In this document: positions 8,524-15,532 of the stretch, in pieces
Layout of the letters: each line of letters starts with the position of its first letter
Numbering within the stretch: the first letter of the stretch is position 1
The notes under the pieces: model-generated
The model's input: only the letters and a program-made list of their open reading frames with translations
Database searches by the model: none
Told to the model about the DNA's origin: nothing
Position numbers and translations under genes: made by a program
Assembly: GCF_025362455.1 (NCBI RefSeq)
Contig: NZ_JANYGJ010000244.1
Span: 1-27,569 of the forward strand
Length of the DNA: 27,569 nucleotides
From: Deinococcus sp.
GTDB lineage: Bacteria > Deinococcota > Deinococci > Deinococcales > Deinococcaceae
Direction of reading: 5' to 3'

Positions 8524-9000
8524 GTGCAACCCACCCTCTTCCCGCTGGTCGGCCTGCCTGGTTCCGGTAAAACCACGCTGGCCCGGCGCCTGGAAACTGA
8601 GAAATACGCCCTGCGCCTCACCCCCGACGAGTGGATGCTGCCCCTGTTCGGCGCGGGCGAGTCCGGCGACAAACGCGACGTGCTCGAAGGGCTGCTCTGG
8701 ACCGTGGCCGCCCGTGCCCTCAACCGTGCCCTCAGCCTGGGCCTGAACGTGGTGCTCGACTACGGCTTGTGGGGCCGCTGGGAGCGCGACGCTTACCGGG
8801 CCAAAGCCGAGGCGGTGGGCGCACGGGCAGAGCTGCGCTTTCTGGATGTGCCGCACGACGAACTCTGGCGCCGGATCGAGCTTCGCAACCAGAACCTGAC
8901 GCCCAGTCAGCCGTACATCAGCGCCGACGACCTGGCGAGCTTCCAGGCCGTCTTCGAGCGCCCCGACGCGGCGGAGCTGGAATCGTACCCGCCCGCCTGA
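8524..9000 (+). CDS. AAA_33-type P-loop ATP-binding protein / small-molecule kinase
   Basis: A 158-residue P-loop protein. The Walker A motif is GLPGSGKT (residues 10-17), followed by LTPDEWMLPLF, a feature of the AAA_33 / zeta-toxin-like kinase group. LNVVLDYGLW resembles the second strand with its Asp, and an Arg-rich lid region (LWRRIELRNQNL) follows. Relatives phosphorylate small molecules such as antibiotics, sugars or nucleotides; the substrate cannot be told here. The protein is soluble, with no signal peptide. GTG is chosen because the P-loop begins 10 residues in and a -10 box sits 6 nt upstream. Confidence 0.75.
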   Translation: MQPTLFPLVGLPGSGKTTLARRLETEKYALRLTPDEWMLPLFGAGESGDKRDVLEGLLWTVAARALNRALSLGLNVVLDYGLWGRWERDAYRAKAEAVGARAELRFLDVPHDELWRRIELRNQNLTPSQPYISADDLASFQAVFERPDAAELESYPPA

Positions 9001-9034
9001 GCGCCGGACACCGACCCCTCGCCGCCCGGCCCGC

Positions 9035-9040
9035 TATGCT
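9035..9040 (+). promoter_or_regulatory. -10 box for leaderless M24 peptidase gene
   Basis: TATGCT is followed 6 nt later by ATG 9047. It fits the leaderless pattern, and no Shine-Dalgarno sequence is present. Confidence 0.6.
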
Positions 9041-9046
9041 CGGCGC

Positions 9047-10288
9047 ATGGCCGACCCGATTTCTCGTATCCAGCGTGCCCTGCAAGCCGCCCACCAACCC
9101 GACCTCGACGGCTGGCTGATCTACGACTTTCGCGGCCTGAATCCGCACGCGGGCAGGCTGCTCAATCTGGGCCGCACGTTCCTGACCCGGCGCTTTTTCG
9201 TGTGGGTGCCGAAGACGGGCCGCGCCGCCGTGCTGCACCACCGCATCGAGGGCGGCGCCTGGCAGCGGCTGCTGGCCGGGGCAGACGTGGACTTCGCGCC
9301 CTACAGCGCCCACACCGAACTGGACGCCCGCCTGGCCGAGCTGATCGGCGGCAAAACGGTGGCGATGGAATACAGCCCCCGCGCCGCCGTGCCCTACGTC
9401 AGCTACGTGGACGCCGGAACGCTGGAGCGCGTGCGCGAGGCTGGCGTGCGCCGGGTACTCACCAGCGCCGATCTGCTGCAAGGCTTCCTGACCTGGAGCG
9501 CGGAAGACTTGAGCGCCCACCGCCGCGCCGTGGCCGTGCTGATGCGGGCCAAAGACCTGGCCTTCGAGTATGTCCACACCGGATTGCAAGCGGGCAGCCC
9601 CGTCACCGAACTGGAGGTGCAGGCCATCATCGCCCAGGAGATTGCACAGGCCGGGATGGTCAGCGGGCATCCGGTCAACGTCAGTTTCGGGGTCAACGCC
9701 GCCGACTCGCACTACGAGCCGGGGGGCGACCACAACGCCACGCTGGAACGCGGCCAGTGCGTGCTGATCGACCTGTGGGCACAGGAACCGGGCCGCCCGT
9801 TCGGCGACGTGACCTGGGTGGGCCACGCCGGTGACATGAGCGAGGAGTACCTGAGCGCCTGGCAGGCCGTTTCAGGTGCCCGTGACGCTGGCCTGGCCGT
9901 GATGCAAGCTCGCCTGAGCAGCGGCACCCTCCAGGGCTGGGAGGTGGACCGCGCCGCCCGCAGCGTCACCGAAGCCGCCGGACTGGGCGAGCACTTCACG
10001 CACCGCCTGGGCCACAGCCTGGGTGTGGAGATTCACGGCGCGGGCGCCAACCTCGACGACCTGGAGACCCACGACACCCGGCTGCTGCTGCCGGGCCTGT
10101 GCGTGACCATCGAGCCGGGCGTGTACCCAGCCCAGCGCGGCTACGGTATCCGCAGCGAGATCGACGTGTACATGACGGAGCAGGGGCCGGAGGTGACCAC
10201 GCCGGTTCAGGCTTTACCGTTCGTGCTGGGCCGGGCGGGGGAGCGCTGGGCGGCGGTGCGGGCGCGGGGCCTGGGCGAGCTGGCCTGA
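9047..10288 (+). CDS. M24 family metallopeptidase (Xaa-Pro aminopeptidase-like)
   Basis: A 413-residue cytoplasmic peptidase with a creatinase-like N-terminal domain (to about residue 150) and a pita-bread catalytic domain. All five metal ligands are visible: D242 (LIDLWA), D254 (FGDVTW), H323 (LGHSLG), E356 (TIEPGVY) and E371 (RSEIDV). The family removes N-terminal residues before proline or processes prolidase-type dipeptides; specificity is not readable. It starts 46 bp after the kinase stop from its own -10 box. The stop codon overlaps a short palindromic repeat (10286-10306). It converges on the minus-strand gene that follows. Confidence 0.88.
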   Translation: MADPISRIQRALQAAHQPDLDGWLIYDFRGLNPHAGRLLNLGRTFLTRRFFVWVPKTGRAAVLHHRIEGGAWQRLLAGADVDFAPYSAHTELDARLAELIGGKTVAMEYSPRAAVPYVSYVDAGTLERVREAGVRRVLTSADLLQGFLTWSAEDLSAHRRAVAVLMRAKDLAFEYVHTGLQAGSPVTELEVQAIIAQEIAQAGMVSGHPVNVSFGVNAADSHYEPGGDHNATLERGQCVLIDLWAQEPGRPFGDVTWVGHAGDMSEEYLSAWQAVSGARDAGLAVMQARLSSGTLQGWEVDRAARSVTEAAGLGEHFTHRLGHSLGVEIHGAGANLDDLETHDTRLLLPGLCVTIEPGVYPAQRGYGIRSEIDVYMTEQGPEVTTPVQALPFVLGRAGERWAAVRARGLGELA

Positions 10289-10306
10289 TACGGAGTCCGT
10301 ATGAGT
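10286..10306. repeat. Short palindromic repeat at the M24 stop codon
   Basis: ATACGGAGTCCGTAT (10288-10302) is a 7-1-7 palindrome starting in the stop codon. It matches the unit at 24383-24413 if that copy carries 12 extra bases in the middle: both read TGATAYGGASTCCG, then TATGA. Confidence 0.6.
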
Positions 10307-10319
10307 TGCTGGTCGCAAT

Positions 10320-10685
10320 TCATTTCTGGTTGCAGATCGAGTAATAAATCACGCCCGCCTGGGCGTCGTAACGGGTGAGCATGAAGGTCGTGCGCCCGTC
10401 GCTGAAGCCCGAAAAGCGGTAGGTCAGGCCGTCGGGCGACAGGACCTCCTTGTTGAGCTTGAAGCCGGGTTGGCGGGTCGCTTGCTGGCCCGCCTGAAGG
10501 TAGAGTTTGGCGAACTCGGCGCTCGGCACAGCCTTGCGTTTGGCAATAAAATTCTCGGTGCAGGGCTGGCCGGTGAAGGCCCTGGCGGCGGCGCTGATCT
10601 GAATTTTCAGGGCGGGTGTGAGCGGTAAGTTATCGGCCAGGGCGCTGCCAGCCAGCAGCAGCAGGACCATCAGCTTGAGTTTCAC
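10320..10685 (-). CDS. Small secreted protein of unknown function
   Basis: A 121-residue protein that I do not recognise. It has a classic signal peptide: basic start KLKLM, hydrophobic core LLLLAGS, and likely cleavage after SALA. The mature part is about 100 residues with two cysteines (QPCTEN and SICNQK at the very end), which could form a disulfide outside the cytoplasm. The GTG at 10685 is preferred over the ATG at 10727 because TACCCT lies 6 nt upstream (leaderless) and because the signal peptide then begins at residue 1. It is convergent with the M24 gene and divergent from the one-TM gene. Confidence 0.65.
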   Translation of the reverse strand: MKLKLMVLLLLAGSALADNLPLTPALKIQISAAARAFTGQPCTENFIAKRKAVPSAEFAKLYLQAGQQATRQPGFKLNKEVLSPDGLTYRFSGFSDGRTTFMLTRYDAQAGVIYYSICNQK

Positions 10686-10691
10686 TCCGGC

Positions 10692-10697
10692 AGGGTA
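10692..10697 (-). promoter_or_regulatory. -10 box for the small secreted protein
   Basis: Read on the minus strand, TACCCT is followed by GCCGGA and then GTG, a 6-nt gap. It decides the start of the gene. Confidence 0.5.
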
Positions 10698-10773
10698 GCG
10701 CAGTTTGGGCGAGCCTACCTTAAACATCGCGGCCCGGCGCTTTCAGAAAAGAAAACAGTAATAAAGGCGTCCG

Positions 10774-10779
10774 TAAGCT
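10774..10779 (+). promoter_or_regulatory. -10 box for the one-TM protein gene
   Basis: TAAGCT lies 6 nt before ATG 10786, in an A-rich region (10745-10765). Leaderless pattern. Confidence 0.5.
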
Positions 10780-10785
10780 CTAAGC

Positions 10786-11430
10786 ATGAAGTTCTGGATC
10801 ATCGCCGCTGTCCTGATCGGTCTCGCTGTCTACATGAGGTTTCTCGTGGTTCGCAGGCGGCGGCGCATCGCCGCACGTGAGCAGGCTGGGCCGGACAGTG
10901 AATTCCAGTCGCGCCCCCAGCAGCCCAGTACCGAACTGGCGGCTGGCGCTGCTGTCGCTGGCATTGCTGTCGCTGGCACTGCCGCTGCTGGCGCCAGCTA
11001 CGCCGCCCAGGAGTATCTGAGTCAGGATTTTCTGGGTCCGGATCACTCCAGCCAGAACCAGCTCGGTCAGGGTCAGCTCGGTCAGGACAACGTTCAGCAG
11101 GGCACTGTCTTCCACGCTCCCGGCACCATCGGGCTCGATGAAGTCGATTCGATTCGTCCGGAGATCGAGTCGGGTGCCCTGGCCTCGGCCCGCTCCTCGG
11201 TGGCGAGCTTCGTGCCCGACGGCGTGCTGGCCGACGCCCTGCTCGATTCGACCCCCGATCAGCTCAAGCAGATGTTCGCCGCCGTGCCCGCCGACGTGAT
11301 GGCCAATGCCATCGGTGGCCGCGACGACGTGCAGCGCACGCCGATAGCCGCCGAAGACCTGGCCCAGCTCCAGGGCGTCAGCGACTCGGTGGACGACCTG
11401 GAAATCTGGGGCTTTGTCGACAAGAACTGA
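10786..11430 (+). CDS. Single-pass membrane protein of unknown function
   Basis: A 214-residue protein with no recognised family. Residues 4-22 form a membrane helix followed by RRRRR, so the bulk is probably cytoplasmic. Residues about 45-65 are an Ala/Gly repeat (three 15-bp units at 10951-10995, about AVAGI), and a Gln/Gly repeat (two 15-bp units at 11059-11088, about QLGQG) follows. The C-terminal 90 residues (SFVPDGVLADALLDSTPDQ onward) look folded and acidic and are probably the functional part. A strong terminator follows the stop. It is probably monocistronic, with a leaderless start. Confidence 0.7.
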   Translation: MKFWIIAAVLIGLAVYMRFLVVRRRRRIAAREQAGPDSEFQSRPQQPSTELAAGAAVAGIAVAGTAAAGASYAAQEYLSQDFLGPDHSSQNQLGQGQLGQDNVQQGTVFHAPGTIGLDEVDSIRPEIESGALASARSSVASFVPDGVLADALLDSTPDQLKQMFAAVPADVMANAIGGRDDVQRTPIAAEDLAQLQGVSDSVDDLEIWGFVDKN

Positions 11431-11445
11431 GGGCCTGTCCGGAAG

Positions 11446-11469
11446 CCTCGCCGCACGGCGGGGTTTTTT
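11446..11469 (+). terminator. Intrinsic terminator of the one-TM protein gene
   Basis: A seven-pair stem, CCTCGCC (11446-11452) with GGCGGGG (11457-11463, one T-G pair), with loop GCAC, followed by six T residues. It lies 15 bp after the stop. Confidence 0.85.
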
Positions 11470-11510
11470 GTTGCCGTGCAGCCGCTGGAACGGTTACCGG
11501 ATGCATAAAC

Positions 11511-11539
11511 TTGACTCGCCGGGCATACTGGGCTATACT
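11511..11539 (+). promoter_or_regulatory. Canonical sigma-70 promoter
   Basis: TTGACT (11511-11516), a 17-bp spacer and TATACT (11534-11539). It is the best housekeeping promoter in the window. The start point would be near 11546. It drives a short RNA that meets a terminator about 85 nt later. Confidence 0.8.
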
Positions 11540-11545
11540 TTTGTT

Positions 11546-11630
11546 TATCAGTAAGCAGTGAGCAGAGCACCATCAACAGTCAGCATCATAGACAGTCAGC
11601 AAGTTTAGCCCGCCGAGTGCGGGATTTTTT
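11546..11630 (+). ncRNA. Putative small RNA or attenuator leader before transketolase
   Basis: The segment runs from a canonical promoter to an intrinsic terminator and is about 85 nt long. It contains a 9-bp direct repeat, CAGTCAGCA (11577-11585 and 11593-11601, period 16). A 16-codon frame starts at GTG 11558 and its TAG (11606-11608) ends exactly at the foot of the terminator stem. The peptide would be serine-rich, with no obvious run of regulatory codons. The next gene has its own -10 box at 11734, so this could be an independent small RNA or a second, attenuated route into transketolase. Confidence 0.5.
11609..11630 (+). terminator. Intrinsic terminator of the short RNA
   Basis: CCCGC (11609-11613), loop CGAGT, GCGGG (11619-11623), then A and six T residues. 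Confidence 0.75.
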
Positions 11631-11733
11631 AGTGTCCCTAGATCGTGTTCGGCGCGTTTCTGGCCCTGGCGGGGACGACCTTCAAACCCGCTCATGAAGG
11701 TAGACAGCCCGCCCGCCGCCTGAGAGGGGGCGT

Positions 11734-11739
11734 TAAACT
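11734..11739 (+). promoter_or_regulatory. -10 box for leaderless transketolase gene
   Basis: TAAACT with a 7-nt gap to ATG 11747. It is the same box and spacing as lipB. Confidence 0.6.
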
Positions 11740-11746
11740 GTGGTCC

Positions 11747-13714
11747 ATGACTACCGACCAACTGAGCGTCAATACCATCCGGACCCTGAGTATCGACGGC
11801 GTACAGGCCGCTAACAGTGGTCACCCCGGCGCTCCGCTGGGCGCGGCCCCGATGACCTACGTGCTGTGGCAGCACTTCCTGCGCCATAACCCCAGGCACC
11901 ATGAATGGGTCGGACGCGACCGCTTCGTGCTGTCGCCGGGGCACGCCAGCATGCTCATCTATTCCATGCTGCACCTGACCGGCTACGACCTGAGCCTGGA
12001 TGAACTGAGGAACTTCCGGCAGTGGGGCTCGAAAACACCCGGCCACCCGGAGTTCTTCCACACGCCGGGCCTCGACGCCACCACCGGGCCGCTGGGTCAG
12101 GGCGCGGCGATGTCGGTGGGTATGGCGCTGGGCGAGGCGCATCTGGCCCAGCGTTACAACCGGCCCGGCCTGGCCATCTTCGACAACCACACCTACGCCA
12201 TCGTCTCTGACGGTGATATTCAGGAAGGCATCAACCACGAGGTCGCCAGCCTGGCGGGCCACCTCCAGCTCGGCAAGCTGATCTGGCTTTACGACGACAA
12301 CGACGTGCAGCTCGACTCGGCCACCGACAAGAGCTTCACCGACCAGACCAGCCTGCGCTACGAGAGCTACGGCTGGCAGGTGCTCGAAGTCCACGACGGC
12401 AACGACCTGGTGGCGATTCAGGAAGCCATTCAGGCCGCCAAGAACGACACCGGGCGCCCCAGCCTGATTAAGATCAAGACCATCATCGGCTACGGCAGCC
12501 CCAAGGCGGGCAGCTCCAAGGCGCACGGCGAGCCGCTGGGAGAGGCGGGCGTGGCCGAGACCAAGAAGGCGCTCGGCTGGGACTACCCGCCGTTCACCGT
12601 GCCCGCAGAGGTGGCCGCTCACATGGACGCCAGCGAGCGCGGAGAGGCTCAGGAAGCCGAGTGGAATACGCTGATGGACCAGTACCGCGCGGCGCACCCC
12701 GATCTGGCCGCCGAGCTGGACCTGATGCTTTCCCGCAAGCTGGCGCCGGACTGGGCCGAGTCGCTGCCCAGCTTCGAGGTCGGCGGCAAGGCGCAGGCGA
12801 CCCGCGCGGCCAGCGGCACGGTCATCAACGCCGTCGCCACCAGCGTTCCGGCCCTGATGGGCGGCAGCGCCGATCTGGCGGGCAGCACCAAAACCACCAT
12901 CACGGCGGAAGGTTTCATCACGCCGGGCGACTACGCGCCGCGCAACGTCTACTTCGGGGTGCGCGAGTTCGGCATGGCGGCCATCGCCAACGGCCTGAGC
13001 CTGTACGGCGGTATTCGCCCGATGGTCGGCACCTTCATGGTCTTTTCCGACTACCTCAAGCCTGCCGTGCGCCTGAGCGCCATCCAGAACCAGCCTGTTA
13101 TTTATGTGCTGACCCACGACAGCATCGGGCTGGGCGAGGACGGCCCGACCCACCAGCCCATCGAGCAGCTCGCCATGCTCCGCGCCGTGCCGAACACCCA
13201 CGTCTACCGCCCCGCCGACGCCAACGAGACCGCCGCCGTCTGGCAGATGGCCCTGGAGCGCGTGAGCGGCCCCAGCGCCCTGGTGCTCTCCCGCCAGGAC
13301 CTGCCCATCTTGCCGCGCAACTTCAGCGGCGTGCAGCGCGGCGCCTACGTCGTCCGTGAAGCCCAGGGCGAGACGCAGATCATCCTGGTCGCCAGTGGGT
13401 CCGAGGTCAGCATCGCCATCGAGGGCGCCGACGCCTTAGCCGCCGAGGGCATCGGGGCGCGGGTGGTCAGCATGCCGAGCATGGAAGTCTTCCGCGCGCA
13501 GGACCAGGCGTACCGCGACAGCATCCTGACGCCGGGCGTCAAACGTGTGGCTGTGGAAGCTGCCGCCGCGCAGGACTGGTACGAATGGGTCGGCCTGGAG
13601 GGCGCCGTCATCGGCATGACGGGTTTTGGCGCCTCGGCCCCCGCCAAAGTGCTGTACGAGAAATTCGGTTTCACCGCCGCGAATATCGTCAAGGTCGTGA
13701 AAGGTCTGATGTAA
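11747..13714 (+). CDS. tkt: Transketolase
   Basis: A 655-residue thiamine-diphosphate enzyme that moves two-carbon units between sugar phosphates in the pentose phosphate pathway, and so supplies ribose-5-phosphate, erythrose-4-phosphate and NADPH-linked flux. Visible motifs are GHPGAPLG (25-32), LSPGHAS (62-68), the cofactor-binding SDGDIQEG (154-161) with its metal ligand Asp, and DGPTHQPIEQ in the pyrimidine-binding domain. The start at 11747 is chosen over an upstream in-frame opening (from 11645) because MTTDQLSVNTIRTL is a normal transketolase start and a -10 box lies 7 nt before. A hairpin terminator follows the stop. Confidence 0.96.
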   Translation: MTTDQLSVNTIRTLSIDGVQAANSGHPGAPLGAAPMTYVLWQHFLRHNPRHHEWVGRDRFVLSPGHASMLIYSMLHLTGYDLSLDELRNFRQWGSKTPGHPEFFHTPGLDATTGPLGQGAAMSVGMALGEAHLAQRYNRPGLAIFDNHTYAIVSDGDIQEGINHEVASLAGHLQLGKLIWLYDDNDVQLDSATDKSFTDQTSLRYESYGWQVLEVHDGNDLVAIQEAIQAAKNDTGRPSLIKIKTIIGYGSPKAGSSKAHGEPLGEAGVAETKKALGWDYPPFTVPAEVAAHMDASERGEAQEAEWNTLMDQYRAAHPDLAAELDLMLSRKLAPDWAESLPSFEVGGKAQATRAASGTVINAVATSVPALMGGSADLAGSTKTTITAEGFITPGDYAPRNVYFGVREFGMAAIANGLSLYGGIRPMVGTFMVFSDYLKPAVRLSAIQNQPVIYVLTHDSIGLGEDGPTHQPIEQLAMLRAVPNTHVYRPADANETAAVWQMALERVSGPSALVLSRQDLPILPRNFSGVQRGAYVVREAQGETQIILVASGSEVSIAIEGADALAAEGIGARVVSMPSMEVFRAQDQAYRDSILTPGVKRVAVEAAAAQDWYEWVGLEGAVIGMTGFGASAPAKVLYEKFGFTAANIVKVVKGLM

Positions 13715-13734
13715 GGGAATGGGGAAGGGGAGAG

Positions 13735-13771
13735 CCGCCGCCGGGGGAAGCTTTCGGGGGCGGTTTTCTTT
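13735..13771 (+). terminator. Probable terminator of transketolase
   Basis: CCGCCGCC (13735-13742) pairs with GGGGGCGG (13756-13763, one mismatch), followed by TTTTCTTT. It lies 20 bp after the stop. Confidence 0.65.
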
Positions 13772-13872
13772 GGATACAGCCAATCCCTAACATTCGGGAA
13801 TCTGGAACAGGGCGAGTACGCACCCAATGCCTGAGCTGATGCGGGCCTCCCCGAACGATTATGCTCAGCAGC

Positions 13873-14122
13873 ATGACGACCATGCTGGCGCACCACCCAG
13901 GCCGAGTTCGGAGAGTTGCTGGCCTCGCTGTGGACCGGCGTGCAGCGAGCGGTCCAGGCAGCGGACGACCCGGCGCTGGCTCCGCGCTCCGGCACCCTCA
14001 GCACCGAGGCGGGCCGCAATCTGGAAACCCTGACCGACCTGGCCGTCCACAATGCTTATCACTGGGGTCAGGTGGTGCTGATGCGGCGGGTGCTGGGAGA
14101 CTGGCCGCCAGCGACGTCCTAG
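13873..14122 (+). pseudogene. DinB-family protein remnant (internal deletion and frameshift)
   Basis: The reading frame ending at 14122 contains TLTDLAVHNAYHWGQVVLM and RRVLGDWPP, a clear C-terminal end of a DinB/YfiT four-helix protein, including a conserved metal-site histidine (HNAYHWGQ). Only about 75 residues are present, against the usual 150-170. A leaderless start is still visible in another frame: TATGCT (13860-13865), 7 nt, ATG 13873 reading MTTMLAHHP. The break falls near 13899, where the frame changes to QAEFGELLASLW. The simplest reading is a gene that kept its promoter, start and tail but lost its middle. A TTG at 13916 could start a 68-residue fragment. The 119-bp repeat begins at its stop. 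Confidence 0.6.
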
Positions 14123-14240
14123 GAGCAGATGTCATAAAAAGACCCTTTTTATGACCGAGCGGAGCGAGTAGTGTTGACTGAGCAGGACGCAGAATGGAGG
14201 CGCGGGGAGGCTGTTTCCCCCGTGGTGTAATTCGGAGTAC
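14122..14240 (+). repeat. 119-bp dispersed repeat, copy 1
   Basis: It is the inverted counterpart of 23869-23987, with the same length and about 4 mismatches by eye. One end forms a perfect hairpin, GTCATAAAAA (14131-14140), loop GACCC, TTTTTATGAC (14146-14155). The other end has a GC-rich foldback (CGGGGA with TCCCCG). No open frame of its own is convincing. It resembles the small noncoding repeats known from Deinococcus genomes or a MITE. Confidence 0.9.
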
Positions 14241-14324
14241 GGCCCTAGCCTTACCACTCTCCTGCACGTCGGCGCACGACTGATTGAAAGCGCCAGAGGC
14301 AAGGAGGGGCCTTGCAGACTGGAT

Positions 14325-14771
14325 TTACGACGCCTTACCCGCTCTGGGCGTCAACCGCACTTCCACATCCATGTCGAGGGCGTCAGCGATGCGGCGTAGC
14401 GTCTCCATGCCGTGCTGGTGGTAGTTGGGGCTGAGCCAGCGCGACACCAGCGGCGGCTTGATGCCGAGCCGTGCGGCGATCTCAGCGCCGCTGAGTCCGC
14501 TTTCACGGAGCACCCGGCGCAGTTCCAGGCTGACCGGATCGGGGGTCTGGGGCGTCGGTGCTGGCCCGGCCTCGTAGCGGCGCTCGACGGTGGCGCCGTC
14601 CGCCTGTTCGCGGGCAGCGCCCTGCACCAGCAGCGCAATCGTCTTCGAGACATCGAGCCGGAACCCGATGACCTCGCCCGTTTCCGGGTCCAGCGTCGTT
14701 GGGACGTCGTGGAGAACGACAGTGACGTTTCTGCGACTCTGGAAGGAATGGGTGCGGGGCGTATCTGACAT
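14325..14771 (-). CDS. XRE-family helix-turn-helix regulator (HicB-like)
   Basis: A 148-residue protein. Residues about 82-135 form an XRE helix-turn-helix: LRRVLRESGLSGAEIAARLG, turn, PPLVSRWLSP, then ETLRRIADALDMDVEVRL; the last segment is typical of HicB-type antitoxins. The N-terminal 65 residues (VTVVLHD, then GEVIGFRLDVSKTIALLV) are a short alpha/beta region that I do not recognise. The ATG at 14771 is chosen for its Shine-Dalgarno sequence GGGGGAGG; the frame is open further upstream across the neighbouring gene, but that reads as noise. It starts 11 bp after the thioredoxin-like gene and is co-transcribed with it. No HicA-like toxin is adjacent, so an antitoxin role is not supported; it may be a plain regulator. 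Confidence 0.72.
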   Translation of the reverse strand: MSDTPRTHSFQSRRNVTVVLHDVPTTLDPETGEVIGFRLDVSKTIALLVQGAAREQADGATVERRYEAGPAPTPQTPDPVSLELRRVLRESGLSGAEIAARLGIKPPLVSRWLSPNYHQHGMETLRRIADALDMDVEVRLTPRAGKAS

Positions 14772-14782
14772 GGTTCCTCCCC

Positions 14783-15214
14783 CTACTCCCCGCCCCTCAA
14801 CTCCCCGCTGTCCTGTCCGGCGAAGTCGCCCTCCCAGGCGTTGAGCACCCGCTCGCCGCGCACCAGCAGCACGGTGGGGTAGGCGCTGACCCGTAGGGCG
14901 CGGGCAAAGGCGGTGGCTTCCGGGCCGTGCCAGGCGTTCACCCCAGCCGGAGCCGGTGAGGCCACGTCCTCGGCGTTCACCGCCCGCACCGGCAGCCCGG
15001 CATGCAGCACGGCGCTCCACAGCTCGCCCAGGTCGCCGCAGTCGTGCGAATACACGACCACGATTTCGCGGGTGTCACCGGTTGACGCGGCCCAGGGGTG
15101 AGCGGGCAAGGCGTCGCCCAGGCGCACGTGGGCGCCCGCCGAGCCGAGCGTCCCCGCCCCCAGGACCAGCAGCAGAGACAGGAGGGGCGCGGCGCGGCGG
15201 GGAAGTAACGTCAT
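14783..15214 (-). CDS. Secreted thioredoxin-fold protein with a single cysteine
   Basis: A 143-residue exported protein. Residues 1-28 are a signal peptide (RR, LLSLLLVLGAG, then GSAGA). The rest has a thioredoxin-like pattern: strand EIVVVYSHDCG with Cys59 where the CXXC motif would begin, and the cis-proline segment SAYPTVLLVRGERV (Pro113). The second cysteine of CXXC is missing (CGDL), so it cannot be a normal dithiol oxidoreductase; a monothiol or thiol-capturing role, or loss of redox function, is possible. ATG 15214 is the only reasonable start before the signal peptide; CACACT, 7 nt upstream, may be its -10 box. The XRE gene follows. Confidence 0.65.
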   Translation of the reverse strand: MTLLPRRAAPLLSLLLVLGAGTLGSAGAHVRLGDALPAHPWAASTGDTREIVVVYSHDCGDLGELWSAVLHAGLPVRAVNAEDVASPAPAGVNAWHGPEATAFARALRVSAYPTVLLVRGERVLNAWEGDFAGQDSGELRGGE

Positions 15215-15483
15215 GCTCCGTAGTGTGACCGCTCAGCGTGGCAGATGGGTGAACGTCCGGCCAGGGCAGCAGGGAGGCGTGAGCTGGATAGTGTCGTGGG
15301 CGGCATTTTTTTGCGGCATTGACTAGATTCCCGACTATTTCAGCAGGGCGCTGTTGACCCCTCGCACCACGGGAGAGTCGAAGACCTGCTTGCAGAGGGG
15401 CGCTGCGCAGCAGCGGGGTGAGGGGAACCACCGTGCAGCCTCCCCGCCCCATGCACGCCGTCCTTTTTCATGCCGCACAACAC
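15215..15483. other. Intergenic region between the PBP terminator and the thioredoxin-like gene
   Basis: No gene is supported. It contains a short direct repeat GCGGCATT on both sides of a T-run (about 15301-15320) and a 35-bp dispersed repeat (15387-15421). Confidence 0.5.
15387..15421 (-). repeat. 35-bp dispersed repeat, copy 1
   Basis: Perfect inverted match to 27001-27035. It contains the palindromic core CTGCTGCGCAGC in the minus-strand reading. Confidence 0.9.
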
Positions 15484-15516
15484 AAAAAAGCCGACGGTTT
15501 GCCTTCTCCGTCAGCT
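15484..15516 (-). terminator. Intrinsic terminator of the PBP gene
   Basis: On the minus strand AAGCTGACGG pairs with CCGTCGGCTT (one T-G pair) around a 10-nt loop, followed by a T-run. It lies about 17 bp after the PBP stop. Confidence 0.85.
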
Positions 15517-15532
15517 TGTTTTGAATACCCGC

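Noticed and set aside
11573..13201. A 542-codon minus-strand frame opposite transketolase
   Set aside because: Shadow of tkt; its composition (Val, Ala, Gly, His, Gln) and lack of motifs show no coding signal.
14131..14155. The AT-rich hairpin in the 119-bp repeat as an intrinsic terminator
   Set aside because: The T residues are part of the stem, not a tail, and the same hairpin occurs in the second copy in front of a gene; repeat structure explains it better.
14325..15214. HicAB or another toxin-antitoxin pair
   Set aside because: The partner gene encodes a signal peptide and a thioredoxin fold, not a small RNase toxin.
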